DNA of 64,000 nt, taken from assembly GCF_003946445.1 (NCBI RefSeq), contig NZ_RHOF01000013.1, positions 1 to 64,000 on the forward strand, given 5' to 3'. The position numbers and the translations under genes are program-made. The notes beneath the pieces are model-generated. The model did not search any database. It was not told the origin of the DNA and saw only the letters and a program-made list of their open reading frames with translations. The stretch comes from Loigolactobacillus jiayinensis. Its GTDB lineage: Bacteria; Bacillota; Bacilli; Lactobacillales; Lactobacillaceae. Positions 34,904 through 47,531 of the stretch are shown here, one piece after another. Position 1 is the first letter of the stretch, and each line of letters opens with the position of its first letter.

Positions 34904-35866
34904 ATGAAAATAGGTTTACGTACGATCAAGACAGCACTTGGCGCAGTGATTGCGATGGTGTTGGCTTACGAATTGAAGTTAGATTACTGGTCAACCGCCG
35001 GGATTATCACAATTTTAAGTGTCCAAAATACGACCCGGTATTCATTTAGTGTGGCCGGCTTACGGATTGGTGCCACTATTTTAGCGTTTGGCTTGGCCAT
35101 TTTAAGCTTTTGGCTATTGGGGTTCAATCCGTGGGCGTTTGGCTTGTTCTTATTACTATTTATTCCGTTGGCGATGCAATTACGTTTGCAAGAAGGCATT
35201 GTTGTCAGCGCAGTATTGGTCAGTCACTTCTTACTTCAAAAAAGTTACAGTTGGTACTGGTTGAGTAACGAATTTGAACTGATGCTGATCGGTGTTGGGG
35301 TGGCGTTGCTGTTTAATTTGTTCATGCCATCGCTTATGGCACAAATTAAAGGTTTCCAAAATACGGCGGAAGACGAGCTCCGCCAAATTCTATTGCAAAT
35401 GGCTGAACAACTCACCGGTACTACTGATGTACCGACTTGGCAACATTTAGGCGCGTTACTAACGGTGATTCGTAAGGGCCGTAATTGGGCTAGTCGCCAA
35501 CAAGATAACCAATTGTTAGTGGAAAATGATTTCTACAGATCATACTTTGAAATGCGGCGTAATCAATATGAAATGTTGCGCCAAATGCAGGCTAATTTAG
35601 ATCAGATTACGTTATCACTTAAAGAAAGTGCACCGATTCGCGAATTATTAACGGAAACGGCGACTACTTTGGCTGAGCCGACCAAGGTACCACATTTGCA
35701 AAAAAGTGTGACTAAATTACAGAAAAAGTTTGACGCGGCACCATTACCAACTAACCGCGCTGAATTTGAAAGTCGTGCGCATTTGTATTTATTCTTATTG
35801 GATTTTGAAACGTTACTGACACTAGCTGGTGATTTTTACGAAAAAGTTGTTTTAACGGAAAAGTAA
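34904..35866 (+). CDS. Aromatic acid exporter family (ArAE/FUSC-like) membrane protein
   Basis: 320 aa: four to five membrane helices in the first 150 residues, then a cytoplasmic helical domain rich in Gln, Leu and charged residues. The opening MKIGLRTIKTALGAVIAM and LDYWSTAGIITILSVQNTT is typical of the DUF939/ArAE_1 family. Related proteins export aromatic acids in other bacteria; the function in lactobacilli has not been shown. GGGGTGAG precedes the ATG. It lies alone between serA and a glucosaminidase gene. Confidence 0.8.
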   Translation: MKIGLRTIKTALGAVIAMVLAYELKLDYWSTAGIITILSVQNTTRYSFSVAGLRIGATILAFGLAILSFWLLGFNPWAFGLFLLLFIPLAMQLRLQEGIVVSAVLVSHFLLQKSYSWYWLSNEFELMLIGVGVALLFNLFMPSLMAQIKGFQNTAEDELRQILLQMAEQLTGTTDVPTWQHLGALLTVIRKGRNWASRQQDNQLLVENDFYRSYFEMRRNQYEMLRQMQANLDQITLSLKESAPIRELLTETATTLAEPTKVPHLQKSVTKLQKKFDAAPLPTNRAEFESRAHLYLFLLDFETLLTLAGDFYEKVVLTEK

Positions 35867-35935
35867 CAGTCAATGCGGCTGATTTTGTGTACAATGAAGT
35901 AAACTCATGGTGGGTAAAAAAGGGTAGGTGATGGC

Positions 35936-36571
35936 GTGGCCAAAAAGCGTAAAAAAGGTAAATTATTGCAACGATTAGGGTTACCGCAACTGATTCTGGC
36001 TGGTGTGATCGTCGCATTTGTCGGGTTGCTGTTGGTGCGCTTATTAGGCGAGCAGCCACGAGTGGTCGTTGACGATAGTGCTGGTGCCAATCAAGAAAGC
36101 GTTTTGCGTGAACATCAGGCTTTCATTACCAGCTTGGCACCAGAAGCACAGCGGCTACAATTGACGTACCATATCTTACCTAGTGTCACCATTGCTCAGG
36201 CAATCCTAGAGTCGGATTGGGGGACTAGTCGGTTGGCAACGCAATACCATAATTTATTTGGTGTTAAGGGCACTGATCCGAACACGTCACAAATTTTGTC
36301 GACCAAGGAGTATCAAAATGGTCAATGGATCGAAATTCATGCTCGTTTTCAAGTGTACAGCAGTAATACGGCAGCATTAGAAGCACATGCTAAGTTAATC
36401 GCCCAAGGGACGACGTGGAACCCGCAGCAGTATCAGCATGTGGTGGCAGCCAGCGACTACAAAACGGCAGCAGCAGCCTTGCAACAAGATGGCTATGCAA
36501 CCGACCCTACTTACGCCAAAAAGCTGATCAATGTGATCGAAACCTATAAATTAAATCAATATGATCAATGA
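35936..36571 (+). CDS. Membrane-anchored N-acetylglucosaminidase (GH73)
   Basis: 211 aa. A basic N-terminus (AKKRKKGK) and one membrane anchor (about residues 20-38) are followed by a mannosyl-glycoprotein endo-beta-N-acetylglucosaminidase domain. The motif TIAQAILESDWGTSRLA holds the catalytic glutamate, and HNLFGVKG the usual loop. It would cut peptidoglycan glycan strands at the cell surface, for example during growth or separation. Starts at GTG 35936 with GGTAGGTG upstream. No LysM or repeat domains. Confidence 0.87.
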   Translation: MAKKRKKGKLLQRLGLPQLILAGVIVAFVGLLLVRLLGEQPRVVVDDSAGANQESVLREHQAFITSLAPEAQRLQLTYHILPSVTIAQAILESDWGTSRLATQYHNLFGVKGTDPNTSQILSTKEYQNGQWIEIHARFQVYSSNTAALEAHAKLIAQGTTWNPQQYQHVVAASDYKTAAAALQQDGYATDPTYAKKLINVIETYKLNQYDQ

Positions 36572-36752
36572 ACGTTCGTGTTTTAGGCTGGAATTGATTT
36601 TAGTGATCGTTGAAGCGTAACAAGGGGCTAAAAGTTGATTAACGATAACTTACTACTGATTTTTCAGTTAAAACACTAATTCAGTAATGTGCTTAAACCC
36701 AAATGAAATCTTCCTAATCTGTATTGTCATTCGGAATTAACTGTGATAAAGT

Positions 36753-36758
36753 TATAAT
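36753..36758 (+). promoter_or_regulatory. -10 of the xpt-pbuX transcript
   Basis: A perfect TATAAT, with TTCGGA 17 bases upstream as a weak -35. It lies about 90 bases before the purine aptamer. Confidence 0.4.
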
Positions 36759-36824
36759 AATTTCAAATCTGTTTCGCTAACTCGTTTTTGGTCGCTAGTT
36801 TGTTAACCATGTTAGTGAAAATAG

Positions 36825-36846
36825 GTTAAAACAAATTTGTTTTAAC
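36825..36846. repeat. Perfect 22-bp palindrome before the riboswitch
   Basis: The arm GTTAAAACAAA is followed directly by its complement TTTGTTTTAAC, ending 3 bases before stem P1 of the purine aptamer. It is perfectly symmetrical with no loop, which suits a protein-binding site more than an RNA hairpin. Function unknown. Confidence 0.6.
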
Positions 36847-36849
36847 GCT

Positions 36850-36920
36850 TTACTTATATAATTACCATAATCTGGTTGGTGCGTTTCTACCCAGAACCGT
36901 AAATTCTGGACTATAAGTAA
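36850..36920 (+). promoter_or_regulatory. Purine riboswitch, guanine/xanthine class
   Basis: Stem P1 is formed by TTACTTATA and TATAAGTAA. Junction J2/3 contains the conserved GTTTCTACC, loop L3 is ACCGTAAAT between CCAGA and TCTGG, and J3/1 is GGACTATA. The C in GACTA at the base-recognition position predicts guanine/hypoxanthine rather than adenine. It is placed before xpt-pbuX and followed by a terminator, so ligand binding should switch expression off. Confidence 0.9.
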
Positions 36921-36937
36921 AATAAGTGGTCAATACT

Positions 36938-36973
36938 ACTTCTTTTACCGAATAGTGTAAAAGAAGTTTTTTT
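36938..36973 (+). terminator. Riboswitch-controlled terminator of xpt-pbuX
   Basis: ACTTCTTTTAC and GTAAAAGAAGT pair perfectly around an 8-base loop, followed by six more T. The expression platform of the purine riboswitch. Confidence 0.88.
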
Positions 36974-37028
36974 GTAAACAGCGTGTCTTCAGCGCAATTA
37001 TAATTATAAATTTTGGAGGTATTATATT

Positions 37029-37625
37029 ATGAAGTTGCTCGAGGAGCGAATTCGGCGTGATGGTCAAGTTTTAGATGGTAATGTGTTGAAGGTGGATAAT
37101 TTCTTAAATCATCAAGTTGATCCTGATTTAATGTTTGCTATGGGTGAAGAATTTGCCCAGTTATTCCGCGATGAAGGGATCACGAAGGTATTAACGGTGG
37201 AATCATCTGGGATTGCGCCCGCCTTATTGACTGGCTTACAGTTGCACGTGCCCGTTATTTTTGCCCGCAAGCACAAGAGCTTGACGCTGGTTAATGATTT
37301 GTACACAGCTACCGTTTATTCTTACACTAAAAAAGTGAGCAACGAAATTTCTATTTCGAAAAAATTTCTCGGCGCCGATGATAAAGTTTTGATCATCGAT
37401 GATTTCTTGGCCAATGGTCAGGCCGTAGCAGGGTTGATCCAAGTTTGTGAACAAGCTCATGCTGAAATCAAAGGGGTCGGTATTGCCATTGAGAAAACGT
37501 TCCAACGCGGCCATGAATTGATCAAAGAAAAAAACATTCGCTTAGAATCCTTGGCCCAAATTGCTTCATTTGAAAATGGTCACGTCGTTTTTGTCGGCGA
37601 CAAGGAGACTGAAGATGCAGAATAA
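37029..37625 (+). CDS. xpt: Xanthine phosphoribosyltransferase
   Basis: 198-aa salvage enzyme turning xanthine and PRPP into XMP. The PRPP-binding motif is [17 protein letters not shown]. The opening [29 protein letters not shown] matches Bacillus-type Xpt (shown here only as the family hallmark). GGAGG lies 9 bases before the ATG. First gene after the riboswitch; its end overlaps pbuX by 11 bases. Confidence 0.94.
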   Translation: MKLLEERIRRDGQVLDGNVLKVDNFLNHQVDPDLMFAMGEEFAQLFRDEGITKVLTVESSGIAPALLTGLQLHVPVIFARKHKSLTLVNDLYTATVYSYTKKVSNEISISKKFLGADDKVLIIDDFLANGQAVAGLIQVCEQAHAEIKGVGIAIEKTFQRGHELIKEKNIRLESLAQIASFENGHVVFVGDKETEDAE

Positions 37626-38949
37626 GCAAGCAAACAGCGTGTCACAACCAAAAGCGGCTGCGCTGGGCTTGCAACATATGTTAGCGATGTATTCTGGCTC
37701 AGTTTTAGTGCCGCTTTTGATTGGCGGTGCGCTTCATTTTTCCGCTAGTCAAATGACGTATCTGGTTTCAATTGATATCTTTATGTGCGGTTTAGCCACG
37801 TTACTGCAGATTTGGACCAATCGTTTTGTCGGTATTGGGTTGCCAGTTGTGCTCGGTTGTGCGGTTCAGGCCGTTGAACCACTAAAAATGATTGGTGAAC
37901 GTTTCACCATTGGTACCATGTACGGCGCAATTATTGCCGCCGGTGTTTTTGTTTTTCTAATTGCCGGTGCTTTTTCCAAGATCAAGCGGCTATTTCCGCC
38001 GTTGGTCACTGGTACGCTGATCACCGTGATCGGCTTAACCTTGATTCCGGTGGCTTTCACTAATTTAGGTGGTGGCGACGCTTCAGCGAAAAACTTTGGC
38101 TCGCCAGATGCGCTAGCAGTTGGTTTTCTAACTGTGTTAGTGATTTTGGCGGTTAACGTGTGGGGCGTTGGCTTTATTCGCCAAATTGCCGTTTTGATTG
38201 GTTTATTAGTGGGGACAATTGTCGCTGCGTTTATGGGTATGGTTTCGCTACAGCCAGTTGCCCAGGCCAGCTGGTTACATTTCCCCCAGCCGTTTTACTT
38301 TGGCGCACCACATTTTGAATGGTCGTCAATTGTGACTATGATTTTAGTTTCTCTAGTTTCAATGGTAGAATCCACTGGTGTATTTTTTGCGTTAGGCGAT
38401 ATTACCAACCGCAAAATTGATAGCAGTGATTTGAAAAAAGGTTATCGCGCAGAAGGTTTAGCAGTGGTTCTTGGTGGCATTTTCAACACCTTCCCCTACA
38501 CAACATTCTCGCAAAACGTTGGCTTGGTCCAATTATCTGGGATCAAAACGCGCAAACCTATTTTCTATTCTGCTGGTTTTCTAATTCTGTTAGGCCTATT
38601 ACCTAAAGTTGGTGCGGTAGCGACGATTATTCCGACGCCAGTATTAGGCGGCGCAATGTTAGTGATGTTCGGTATGGTAGCCATTCAAGGAATTCGGATG
38701 TTGCGTAACGTGAATTTCCATAACGATAAAAATGTACTGATCGCTGCTTTGTCAATTGGCTTAGGCCTAGGCGTCAGTGTTGAACCAACGATTTTTCAAG
38801 CATTGCCTAAAACCGTGCAACTATTATTAGGCAACGGTATCGTTATGGCCAGTTTATCGGCAGTTTTGTTGAATCTGATTTTGCGGCCACGTCAGCCTGA
38901 GGATGAACTAGAAGAAGATGACGGGTTGAATGAAAAAGAGTCAGAGTAA
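37615..38949 (+). CDS. pbuX: Xanthine permease
   Basis: 444-aa membrane transporter of the nucleobase-ascorbate (NCS2) family, about 14 helices. Key blocks are [20 protein letters not shown] at TM1, [14 protein letters not shown] and [17 protein letters not shown], the latter typical of xanthine/uric acid carriers. Start ATG at 37615 inside the end of xpt, with AAGGAG 7 bases before. Together with xpt it forms a salvage operon shut down by guanine-type ligands. Confidence 0.93.
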   Translation: MQNKQANSVSQPKAAALGLQHMLAMYSGSVLVPLLIGGALHFSASQMTYLVSIDIFMCGLATLLQIWTNRFVGIGLPVVLGCAVQAVEPLKMIGERFTIGTMYGAIIAAGVFVFLIAGAFSKIKRLFPPLVTGTLITVIGLTLIPVAFTNLGGGDASAKNFGSPDALAVGFLTVLVILAVNVWGVGFIRQIAVLIGLLVGTIVAAFMGMVSLQPVAQASWLHFPQPFYFGAPHFEWSSIVTMILVSLVSMVESTGVFFALGDITNRKIDSSDLKKGYRAEGLAVVLGGIFNTFPYTTFSQNVGLVQLSGIKTRKPIFYSAGFLILLGLLPKVGAVATIIPTPVLGGAMLVMFGMVAIQGIRMLRNVNFHNDKNVLIAALSIGLGLGVSVEPTIFQALPKTVQLLLGNGIVMASLSAVLLNLILRPRQPEDELEEDDGLNEKESE

Positions 38950-39017
38950 TGACGTTGCCGGCATGAACTTGGTGCAGCTAAGACTCAAAAGCTAAATACT
39001 TTTTTAAACACTCTGTT

Positions 39018-39046
39018 TTGACGGGTAGGTGCTGCTATGCTACGAT
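39018..39046 (+). promoter_or_regulatory. Promoter of the purK-like gene
   Basis: -35 TTGACG, a spacer of exactly 17 bases, and -10 TACGAT (39041-39046). The predicted start lies about 35 bases before the favoured GTG start. Confidence 0.65.
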
Positions 39047-39087
39047 GAAAGCGACTCATAGACGCGTAGATGAAGGTTGTGAAAAAT

Positions 39088-40233
39088 GTGACTGCAGTTA
39101 TTTATCCAGATAGTATGATTGGTATCATCGGCGGCGACGCTAACAGTAAATTGTTGGCATTAGCGGCGAAAAAATTAGGTTTTCGTGTCGGTATTCTGAC
39201 CGATACTTTAGATAGTCCTGCGGCCGGCGTTGCGGACGTCACCGAAATGGGCGCTTTAAATTCCGTAACTAATTTACAGAAGTTAGCACAGTTTTGCGAC
39301 GTCATGACCTATCAGTATGAAAATATCGATACCAATGTGTTAGAGCAGCTCAACGCGGTTAATTTTCCGCAAGGCACGGATATTTTATCGATTACCCAAG
39401 ATCGTCAGCTAGAGAAGGTTTTCTTTGAAAGTCATAATTTAAATATTGCCCCCTACGCAACAATCGTTGATATCAACGATATTTACGATGCGGTGGGCTC
39501 AATTGGCTATCCTTGCGTGTTGAAGCCGATACAAAAAAGCTATGGCAAGCAATTTCAGCATATTATTTATGGTGAAGGTGACATCGCTGCTTGTGAAGAA
39601 TACTTAACTTCAGGTACTTATATTTTGGAATCATGGGTACCATATGAAAGTGAATTAACGATCATGGTTGCTAAGGATAGCGATAAAAACTTAGCTTATA
39701 TGCCAGTTGTTGAAGATGTGATCATTGATCAAAAGCTATTTGAAACTATTGTGCCGGCACGAATTAAGCCAGCAGTAATGGCGGAAGTTCAGCGCATCGC
39801 GGAATTGATTGGACAAACGCTGGATTATGTTGGTGTGTTCGGCGTTGAATTTTTCTTAACTGCTTCTGACACATTATACGTTAAGCGCCTAGTACCAGGA
39901 CCGCATACGGCAGGTAACATCTTTAATGAAGCGACCAATGTGTCACAGTATGAACTGCATTTACGGACGTTGTGTCACTGGCCGTTGCCAAAAATAGAGT
40001 TGGTCAGTCCGGCAGTCTCGGTGACAATTCCTAAACGACTGATCACTGATACCTTCACACAGGTGCTGATCAAGCCAGACTGGTATTTCTACTATTATCT
40101 AGATAACGCTCAAGAAGCTGACGATCGTGCTGGCCACGTGACCATTTTAACCAGCGACACGCGGGCCACTTTAGAACAAATTTACGATACAGAAATTTGG
40201 AATAAACCACCACAACATAAGCAAATCAACTGA
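39088..40233 (+). CDS. Divergent PurK-like ATP-grasp protein
   Basis: About 381 aa, clearly of the PurK family (ATPase subunit of phosphoribosylaminoimidazole carboxylase) by its opening IYPDSMIGIIGGD, domain order and length. It departs from the family at key places. The first glycine loop usually reads GGGQLGxM but here is GGDANSKLL. The ATP-grasp loop GGYDGKGQ is replaced by IQKSYGKQF, and the metal-site NEIAPRPHNSGH appears as KRLVPGPHTAGN. No purE is next to it; purB follows about 90 bases later. It may be a paralogue with altered or lost activity. GTG at 39088 gives the family N-terminus; ATG at 39070 is possible but lacks a ribosome binding site. Confidence 0.75.
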   Translation: MTAVIYPDSMIGIIGGDANSKLLALAAKKLGFRVGILTDTLDSPAAGVADVTEMGALNSVTNLQKLAQFCDVMTYQYENIDTNVLEQLNAVNFPQGTDILSITQDRQLEKVFFESHNLNIAPYATIVDINDIYDAVGSIGYPCVLKPIQKSYGKQFQHIIYGEGDIAACEEYLTSGTYILESWVPYESELTIMVAKDSDKNLAYMPVVEDVIIDQKLFETIVPARIKPAVMAEVQRIAELIGQTLDYVGVFGVEFFLTASDTLYVKRLVPGPHTAGNIFNEATNVSQYELHLRTLCHWPLPKIELVSPAVSVTIPKRLITDTFTQVLIKPDWYFYYYLDNAQEADDRAGHVTILTSDTRATLEQIYDTEIWNKPPQHKQIN

Positions 40234-40245
40234 ACTAGTGTCAAC

Positions 40246-40292
40246 GTGGTCAACAAGTCTTAATGCAAGTTGTAAATGGCCTTGTTGACCAC
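40246..40292 (+). promoter_or_regulatory. Long hairpin in the purB leader
   Basis: GTGGTCAACAAG (40246-40257) and CTTGTTGACCAC (40281-40292) pair perfectly over 12 bp around a 23-base loop, 28 bases before the purB ATG. It may be an attenuator or weak terminator (TTTAATCT follows). The stem resembles one in the dagK leader (see findings). Confidence 0.6.
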
Positions 40293-40320
40293 TTTAATCT
40301 ATAAAAAAGTGAGGCTTACT

Positions 40321-41619
40321 ATGTTAGAACGTTATACGCGCCCAGAAATGGGTCACATTTGGACTGATCAGAATCGTTATCAAGCGTGGTTGGAAGTAGA
40401 AACGCTAGCCGATGAAGCATGGGCAGAAATTGGCGAAGTACCAAAGGCTGACGCCGTCAAGATTCGCCAAAACGCAACTTTTGATGTGACACGTATTGCT
40501 GAGCTGGAGAAACAGACTAAGCATGACGTGGTTGCCTTTACCCGCGATGTTTCTGAAAGCCTTGGTCCCGAGAAAAAATGGGTTCATTACGGTTTAACGT
40601 CAACTGACGTAGTCGATACTGCGTTTGGCTATTTGATGAAGCAGGCCAATGATTTAATTCGGCAAGATATTCAAAATTTGATCGACGTTTTAGCTAAGCA
40701 AGCAAAAACTTACAAATACACGGTGATGATGGGCCGTACCCATGGCGTACATGCGGAACCAACAACTTTTGGGTTGCGGATGGCGCAATGGTATGCTGAA
40801 ATGAAACGTAATCAAGAACGCTTCGAGCACGCAGCTAAAGGTGTTGAAGCAGGTAAAATCAGTGGGGCAGTCGGCACATTTGCCAACATTCCACCCTTTG
40901 TTGAAGCGTACGTTACCGAACATTTAGGTATTCGCGCACAGGATATTTCTACGCAAATTTTGCCACGTGATCTGCATGCTGAATACGTGGCAACGATGGC
41001 TTTAATTGCGACCTCAATTGAACGTTTTGCTACCGAGGTGCGCTCATTGCAACGCACAGAAATTCATGAAGTCGAAGAATTTTTTGCGGCAGGTCAAAAG
41101 GGTTCCTCAGCGATGCCGCATAAGCGCAACCCAATCGGTTCAGAAAACGTTACGGGCTTGGCGCGTGTGATTCGCGGGCATATGTTGACGGCTTATGAAG
41201 ATGTGCCGTTATGGCATGATCGCGATATTTCCCATTCTTCAGCTGAACGAATCATTATTCCTGATACTACCAGCTTGTTGGATTACATTTTGCATCGTTT
41301 CACTAAGATTCTGGATACGTTAACTATTTTCCCAGAAAAAATGCGGAGCAATATGGACGTTACTTACGGTCTGATCTACAGCCAACGTGTGATGTTGAAG
41401 TTGATTGAAAGTGGGATGAGTCGTGAGGCGGCTTATGATTTAGTACAGCCAAAAACTGCGGTGGCGTGGGATGAGAAAAAAGCATTCCGGCCATTGTTGG
41501 AAGCTGATCCCAAAATCACGGATGCACTTAGCAGCAAAGACTTAGACGATGCCTTTGACTATCACTGGCATTTACGGCACGTTGATGAAATTTTCGCGCG
41601 TGTCGGCTTAGCTGAATAG
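40321..41619 (+). CDS. purB: Adenylosuccinate lyase
   Basis: 432-aa enzyme of the fumarase/aspartase superfamily used twice in purine synthesis (SAICAR to AICAR and adenylosuccinate to AMP). The opening [20 protein letters not shown], the motif [11 protein letters not shown], the catalytic-histidine region [15 protein letters not shown] and the mobile signature loop [20 protein letters not shown] are all present. ATG at 40321 follows GTGAGG by 8-9 bases; an upstream in-frame ATG lies inside the leader hairpin. Confidence 0.96.
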   Translation: MLERYTRPEMGHIWTDQNRYQAWLEVETLADEAWAEIGEVPKADAVKIRQNATFDVTRIAELEKQTKHDVVAFTRDVSESLGPEKKWVHYGLTSTDVVDTAFGYLMKQANDLIRQDIQNLIDVLAKQAKTYKYTVMMGRTHGVHAEPTTFGLRMAQWYAEMKRNQERFEHAAKGVEAGKISGAVGTFANIPPFVEAYVTEHLGIRAQDISTQILPRDLHAEYVATMALIATSIERFATEVRSLQRTEIHEVEEFFAAGQKGSSAMPHKRNPIGSENVTGLARVIRGHMLTAYEDVPLWHDRDISHSSAERIIIPDTTSLLDYILHRFTKILDTLTIFPEKMRSNMDVTYGLIYSQRVMLKLIESGMSREAAYDLVQPKTAVAWDEKKAFRPLLEADPKITDALSSKDLDDAFDYHWHLRHVDEIFARVGLAE

Positions 41620-41628
41620 ATGGAAACG

Positions 41629-41658
41629 AAACAGTAAGTTGCGGCTTACTGTTTTTTT
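41629..41658 (+). terminator. Terminator of purB
   Basis: AACAGTAAG pairs with CTTACTGTT and is followed by TTTTT. Confidence 0.85.
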
Positions 41659-41725
41659 ACACCAATAGTGCGAACTTATATTCGTATTTTCATAATTCTT
41701 TAGAGAAGTTTACGTAAATTTTTGC

Positions 41726-41847
41726 TATAATGTTGAGTTGAACGATGTAGCGCCGAGTTGACTTAACTTGGCGTTTTCCAGTTAGAGAAGAAAATAACGC
41801 AAAGTTGTTTAATATTAAAATAATTAAAACGGGGGACTGACTAAGTT
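41726..41847 (+). promoter_or_regulatory. Extended -10 and leader of pcrA
   Basis: TGCTATAAT (TATAAT at 41726-41731) is an extended -10. The transcript then folds CGCC-AGTT-N5-AACT-GGCG (about 41751-41774) followed by TTTT, which may be an attenuator. About 75 bases of leader follow before the start codon. Confidence 0.45.
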
Positions 41848-44124
41848 ATGGCCACAACGGATTTATTAACGGGCATGAACGACAAGCAGCAAGAGGCAGT
41901 GCAACAGACAGAAGGACCATTATTGATCATGGCTGGCGCCGGCTCAGGGAAAACGCGGGTCGTGACCCATCGAATTGCCTACTTAATTGAAGAATTAGAC
42001 GTGGCGCCATGGCGGATTTTAGCCATTACCTTTACAAATAAGGCTGCACGAGAAATGCGCGAACGGGTGGCAGATTTATTGAACGAGCGCGCTGAATCAG
42101 TTTGGGTGTCGACCTTCCATGCGTTATGCGTGCGGATTTTACGCCGTGATATCGATAAAATGACCGGCTATAGTCGCTCATTTACCATCGCTGATCCCGG
42201 TGAACAAAATACGCTGATGCGCCGAATCTTAACGCAGCAGAATATTGATCCCAAAAAATACACACCACGCTCAGTCCTTGGCGAAATTTCAAACGCCAAG
42301 AACCAATTATTAACGCCAAAAGACTACGCTGCCGCTGCAAAATCACCGTTTGAAGAAATTGTGGCGCGTTGTTATGAACCTTATCAAAACGAATTAGAAG
42401 CTAATCAGGCGCTTGATTTCGATGACTTGATCATGATCACCATCGAGTTATTCCGCAAGTCACCGGATACGTTGGCCTATTATCAAGATAAGTTCCGCTA
42501 CATTCATGTTGATGAATACCAGGATACCAACCAAGCACAATATACTTTGGTTAATATGTTGGCCCAAAAGTCGCATAATTTATGTGTTGTCGGTGATGCC
42601 GATCAGAGTATCTATGGCTGGCGGGGCGCTGATATGAGCAATATTATGAACTTTGAAAAGGATTATCCTGAAGCTAAAACAGTTATGCTGGAGCAAAATT
42701 ATCGTTCAACGCAAACCATTTTGCAGGCCGCGAATTCGGTGATCAACAATAATGTTAACCGCCAGCCCAAAAAATTGTGGACGGAAAATGATCCCGGCGA
42801 CAAGATTTCCTATTACCGTGGTCAAAATGAGCATGATGAAGCGCGATTTGTAGTAGCCAAAATTCAAGAAGAAATGGCTGCTAAGCAGTTCAACTATGGT
42901 GACTTTGCCGTTTTATACCGGACTAATGCACAATCACGGACGATTGAAGAAAATTTGGTCAAGGCCAATATTCCCTATAAAATGGTTGGCGGTCATAAAT
43001 TCTACGATCGTAAAGAAATCAAGGATTTACTGGCCTATTTACGGGTGATCGTCAATCCAGATGATTCCATTGATTTTGAACGTATCGTTAACAGCCCGAA
43101 GCGTGGTATTGGTAACGGAACAATTGATAAGCTGCGGGAGTTCGCCAATTACAATAATTGGTCGTTACTGGAAGCTGCGCGTAATGTTGACTTAGCCAAC
43201 GGTATTGCCACGCGGGCTCGGCACACATTAGGCAGTTTTGCTACAACCATGACGGCTTTGCGGGATAAACGGACAGAGTGGGATGTTACTGAACTCACTA
43301 ATCAAATGTTAGATCAAACGGGCTATTTAGACGCATTGAAGCAAGAAAAAACGCTTGAAGCGCAGACCCGGGTTGAAAATATTCAAGAATTTCTCTCCGT
43401 AACTAAAGAATTTGATGACGGCTACGATGATGAGGAAGACGCAGATAGTGACCGTTTCGTTGATTTTTTGACCGATTTAGCGCTGGTTTCCGATCAAGAT
43501 TCAATTGAAGAAGAAAGCAGTGAAGTCACTTTAATGACGTTACATGCCGCTAAAGGACTGGAGTTTCCGGTTGTCTTTATGATGGGGATGGAAGAGGGCA
43601 TTTTCCCACTGTCACGAGCGATGATGGAAAATGATGAATTAGAAGAAGAACGGCGTTTGGCGTACGTAGGTATTACGCGAGCGAAGAAGAAGCTTTATTT
43701 GACTAACGCTTATTCGCGAATGCTGTACGGCCGTACGCAAAGTAACCCTGCTTCCCGTTTTGTTGGCGAAATCGATGAAGACTTGATTCGTTTTGAAAAT
43801 AAAACTGCCGGCAGCTTATCGGAGCGCAATATTCCGTTTAGCGATTCGCGGCAACAAAATGCTTATACGCGGGCAACGGCGACGACTTATCGATCCGCAC
43901 GTGTTGGGACTGCAGCTAAAGCAACGACTAATACACCAAGTACGGGTGCTGAAGACAAGTCATGGCAAGCCGGCGACAAAGTTGAACACAAAAAATGGGG
44001 CGAAGGTACCGTGGTCAAGGTCAGTGGTAGTGGCACCGACGCGGAACTGGATATTGCCTTTAAGTCACAAGGCATTAAACGGCTATTGGCGGCATTTGCG
44101 CCGATTACGAAAGTAACGGAATAG
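41848..44124 (+). CDS. pcrA: ATP-dependent DNA helicase PcrA
   Basis: 758-aa superfamily 1A helicase acting in repair, plasmid replication and removal of RecA or RNA polymerase. Walker A is AGAGSGKTR (about residue 31-39), motif Ia FTNKAAREM, motif [10 protein letters not shown], motif [19 protein letters not shown], motif [11 protein letters not shown], motif [19 protein letters not shown] and motif [16 protein letters not shown]. The C-terminal tail ends with a Tudor-like region ([17 protein letters not shown]) that contacts RNA polymerase. Upstream of ligA and camS, the conserved order of Bacillota. Confidence 0.97.
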   Translation: MATTDLLTGMNDKQQEAVQQTEGPLLIMAGAGSGKTRVVTHRIAYLIEELDVAPWRILAITFTNKAAREMRERVADLLNERAESVWVSTFHALCVRILRRDIDKMTGYSRSFTIADPGEQNTLMRRILTQQNIDPKKYTPRSVLGEISNAKNQLLTPKDYAAAAKSPFEEIVARCYEPYQNELEANQALDFDDLIMITIELFRKSPDTLAYYQDKFRYIHVDEYQDTNQAQYTLVNMLAQKSHNLCVVGDADQSIYGWRGADMSNIMNFEKDYPEAKTVMLEQNYRSTQTILQAANSVINNNVNRQPKKLWTENDPGDKISYYRGQNEHDEARFVVAKIQEEMAAKQFNYGDFAVLYRTNAQSRTIEENLVKANIPYKMVGGHKFYDRKEIKDLLAYLRVIVNPDDSIDFERIVNSPKRGIGNGTIDKLREFANYNNWSLLEAARNVDLANGIATRARHTLGSFATTMTALRDKRTEWDVTELTNQMLDQTGYLDALKQEKTLEAQTRVENIQEFLSVTKEFDDGYDDEEDADSDRFVDFLTDLALVSDQDSIEEESSEVTLMTLHAAKGLEFPVVFMMGMEEGIFPLSRAMMENDELEEERRLAYVGITRAKKKLYLTNAYSRMLYGRTQSNPASRFVGEIDEDLIRFENKTAGSLSERNIPFSDSRQQNAYTRATATTYRSARVGTAAKATTNTPSTGAEDKSWQAGDKVEHKKWGEGTVVKVSGSGTDAELDIAFKSQGIKRLLAAFAPITKVTE

Positions 44125-46287
<2,163 letters not shown>

Positions 46288-46324
46288 CGGTATCATGGTT
46301 CCTAAGATGCAAGGAGGAAATGTT

Positions 46325-47467
46325 GTGAAACGATTTAGCACAATATTAGCTTTAATAGTTAGCGCAGCTCTGTTGACAGCGTGTGGTCGGTTAGGCTCAT
46401 CCGGTGTCGGCACAACGAGCAGCACCAAAACCACGAGTACAATTCAGACGACTGGCCAAACTTCTGATGATGAATACCAAGGCGTGATCCAAAATGGTAA
46501 ATACAAAACTAGTAAGGCGCGCGGCCTGACTAAGGATCAAAACACTAACGGCTCAAACTTAAAGAGTTTTGAAAATGGATTACAAACAATTTCACAAAAA
46601 CAATTTGCTACGGATGATTATATTTTCCAAGAAGGTCAATATTTGAAGAAAGCTACAGCGCAGAATTGGTTGGATCGTAAATCCAAGAGTAACGCTAGCG
46701 GCTTGAATCCGGTGGATAACGGGGAAACTGATGCAACTAAGCGGAACCCTGATTATATACAAGCGATTGAAGAGCAAGATTATATGACCCAAGACGGTAA
46801 TAATCTGAAGCTTGGTGGGATGACAATTGGTTTGGCGATGAACCAGGTCGACTATTATCAAAAAGAAGACTATGGCGCCACCTATGAAACCAAAATTTCG
46901 CACGATAAAATGGTTAGTGAAGGTAAGTCGATGGCCAATACAGTGGTTTCACGGATGCGTAAAACTGAAGGCGTCGGTAATGTGCCAATTGTCATCGCAT
47001 TATATGAACAAGCCACTAATGACAGCCTAGTCGGCGGAACTTTCTTTGCCTATGGTATCAGTAAAGACGGCGGTAAAACCATTAGCGAGTGGCACAATGT
47101 GAATGAAGCCAATTACGTATTACCAGTAGTTGGTAGTGCTAAATCAGGTAGTACCAGCGATGCCGATTCCTTTAGCAACTTCAAAACGAACGTGCAATCG
47201 TTCTTCCCTAACTTATCTGGCGTGACGGCGCAAACACACTATAAGGATGGCAATTTATCGGGGATGAACATCACCATCAATACGCAATTCTATAGTGAAA
47301 CTGAAATCAAGAGCTTCACCCAATATTTAGTTACAGCAGCAAATAAATATTTACCAAGTGAGGCGGCTATTGAGATCACGGTTCAATCAACCGATGGCAC
47401 GCAGGCGTTCATTGCGCGTGAAGCGGGCGAAAAGAGCTTCTATAGTCACGTGTTTGGTAGTTACTAA
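46325..47467 (+). CDS. camS: CamS family lipoprotein
   Basis: 380-aa surface lipoprotein of the CamS/YerH family. The signal peptide ends in the lipobox LLTAC with the modified cysteine at residue 20. In staphylococci the signal peptide of CamS yields a sex-pheromone-like peptide; whether it does so here is unknown. GTG at 46325 was chosen because AAGGAGG lies about 7 bases upstream and it yields a correct signal peptide; the open frame to 46295 does not. Follows ligA closely, the usual position. Confidence 0.9.
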   Translation: MKRFSTILALIVSAALLTACGRLGSSGVGTTSSTKTTSTIQTTGQTSDDEYQGVIQNGKYKTSKARGLTKDQNTNGSNLKSFENGLQTISQKQFATDDYIFQEGQYLKKATAQNWLDRKSKSNASGLNPVDNGETDATKRNPDYIQAIEEQDYMTQDGNNLKLGGMTIGLAMNQVDYYQKEDYGATYETKISHDKMVSEGKSMANTVVSRMRKTEGVGNVPIVIALYEQATNDSLVGGTFFAYGISKDGGKTISEWHNVNEANYVLPVVGSAKSGSTSDADSFSNFKTNVQSFFPNLSGVTAQTHYKDGNLSGMNITINTQFYSETEIKSFTQYLVTAANKYLPSEAAIEITVQSTDGTQAFIAREAGEKSFYSHVFGSY

Positions 47468-47531
47468 AATAAATAGGGTTAAACGCTAATATGGAGTAAT
47501 TAAGACCTATAAAGTTGCTTACATTGTTCTA

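Noticed and set aside
36661-36675. TTTTCAGTTAAAACA, resembling part of the CRISPR repeat (possible tracrRNA anti-repeat)
   Set aside because: Only about 13 of 15 bases match, the flanks do not continue the pairing, no terminator follows on the needed strand, and it is 20 kb from cas9. A chance match is likelier.
36850-36920. Adenine-specific riboswitch
   Set aside because: The discriminating base in J3/1 is C (GGACTATA), and the downstream genes are xanthine salvage genes, so the guanine/hypoxanthine class fits.
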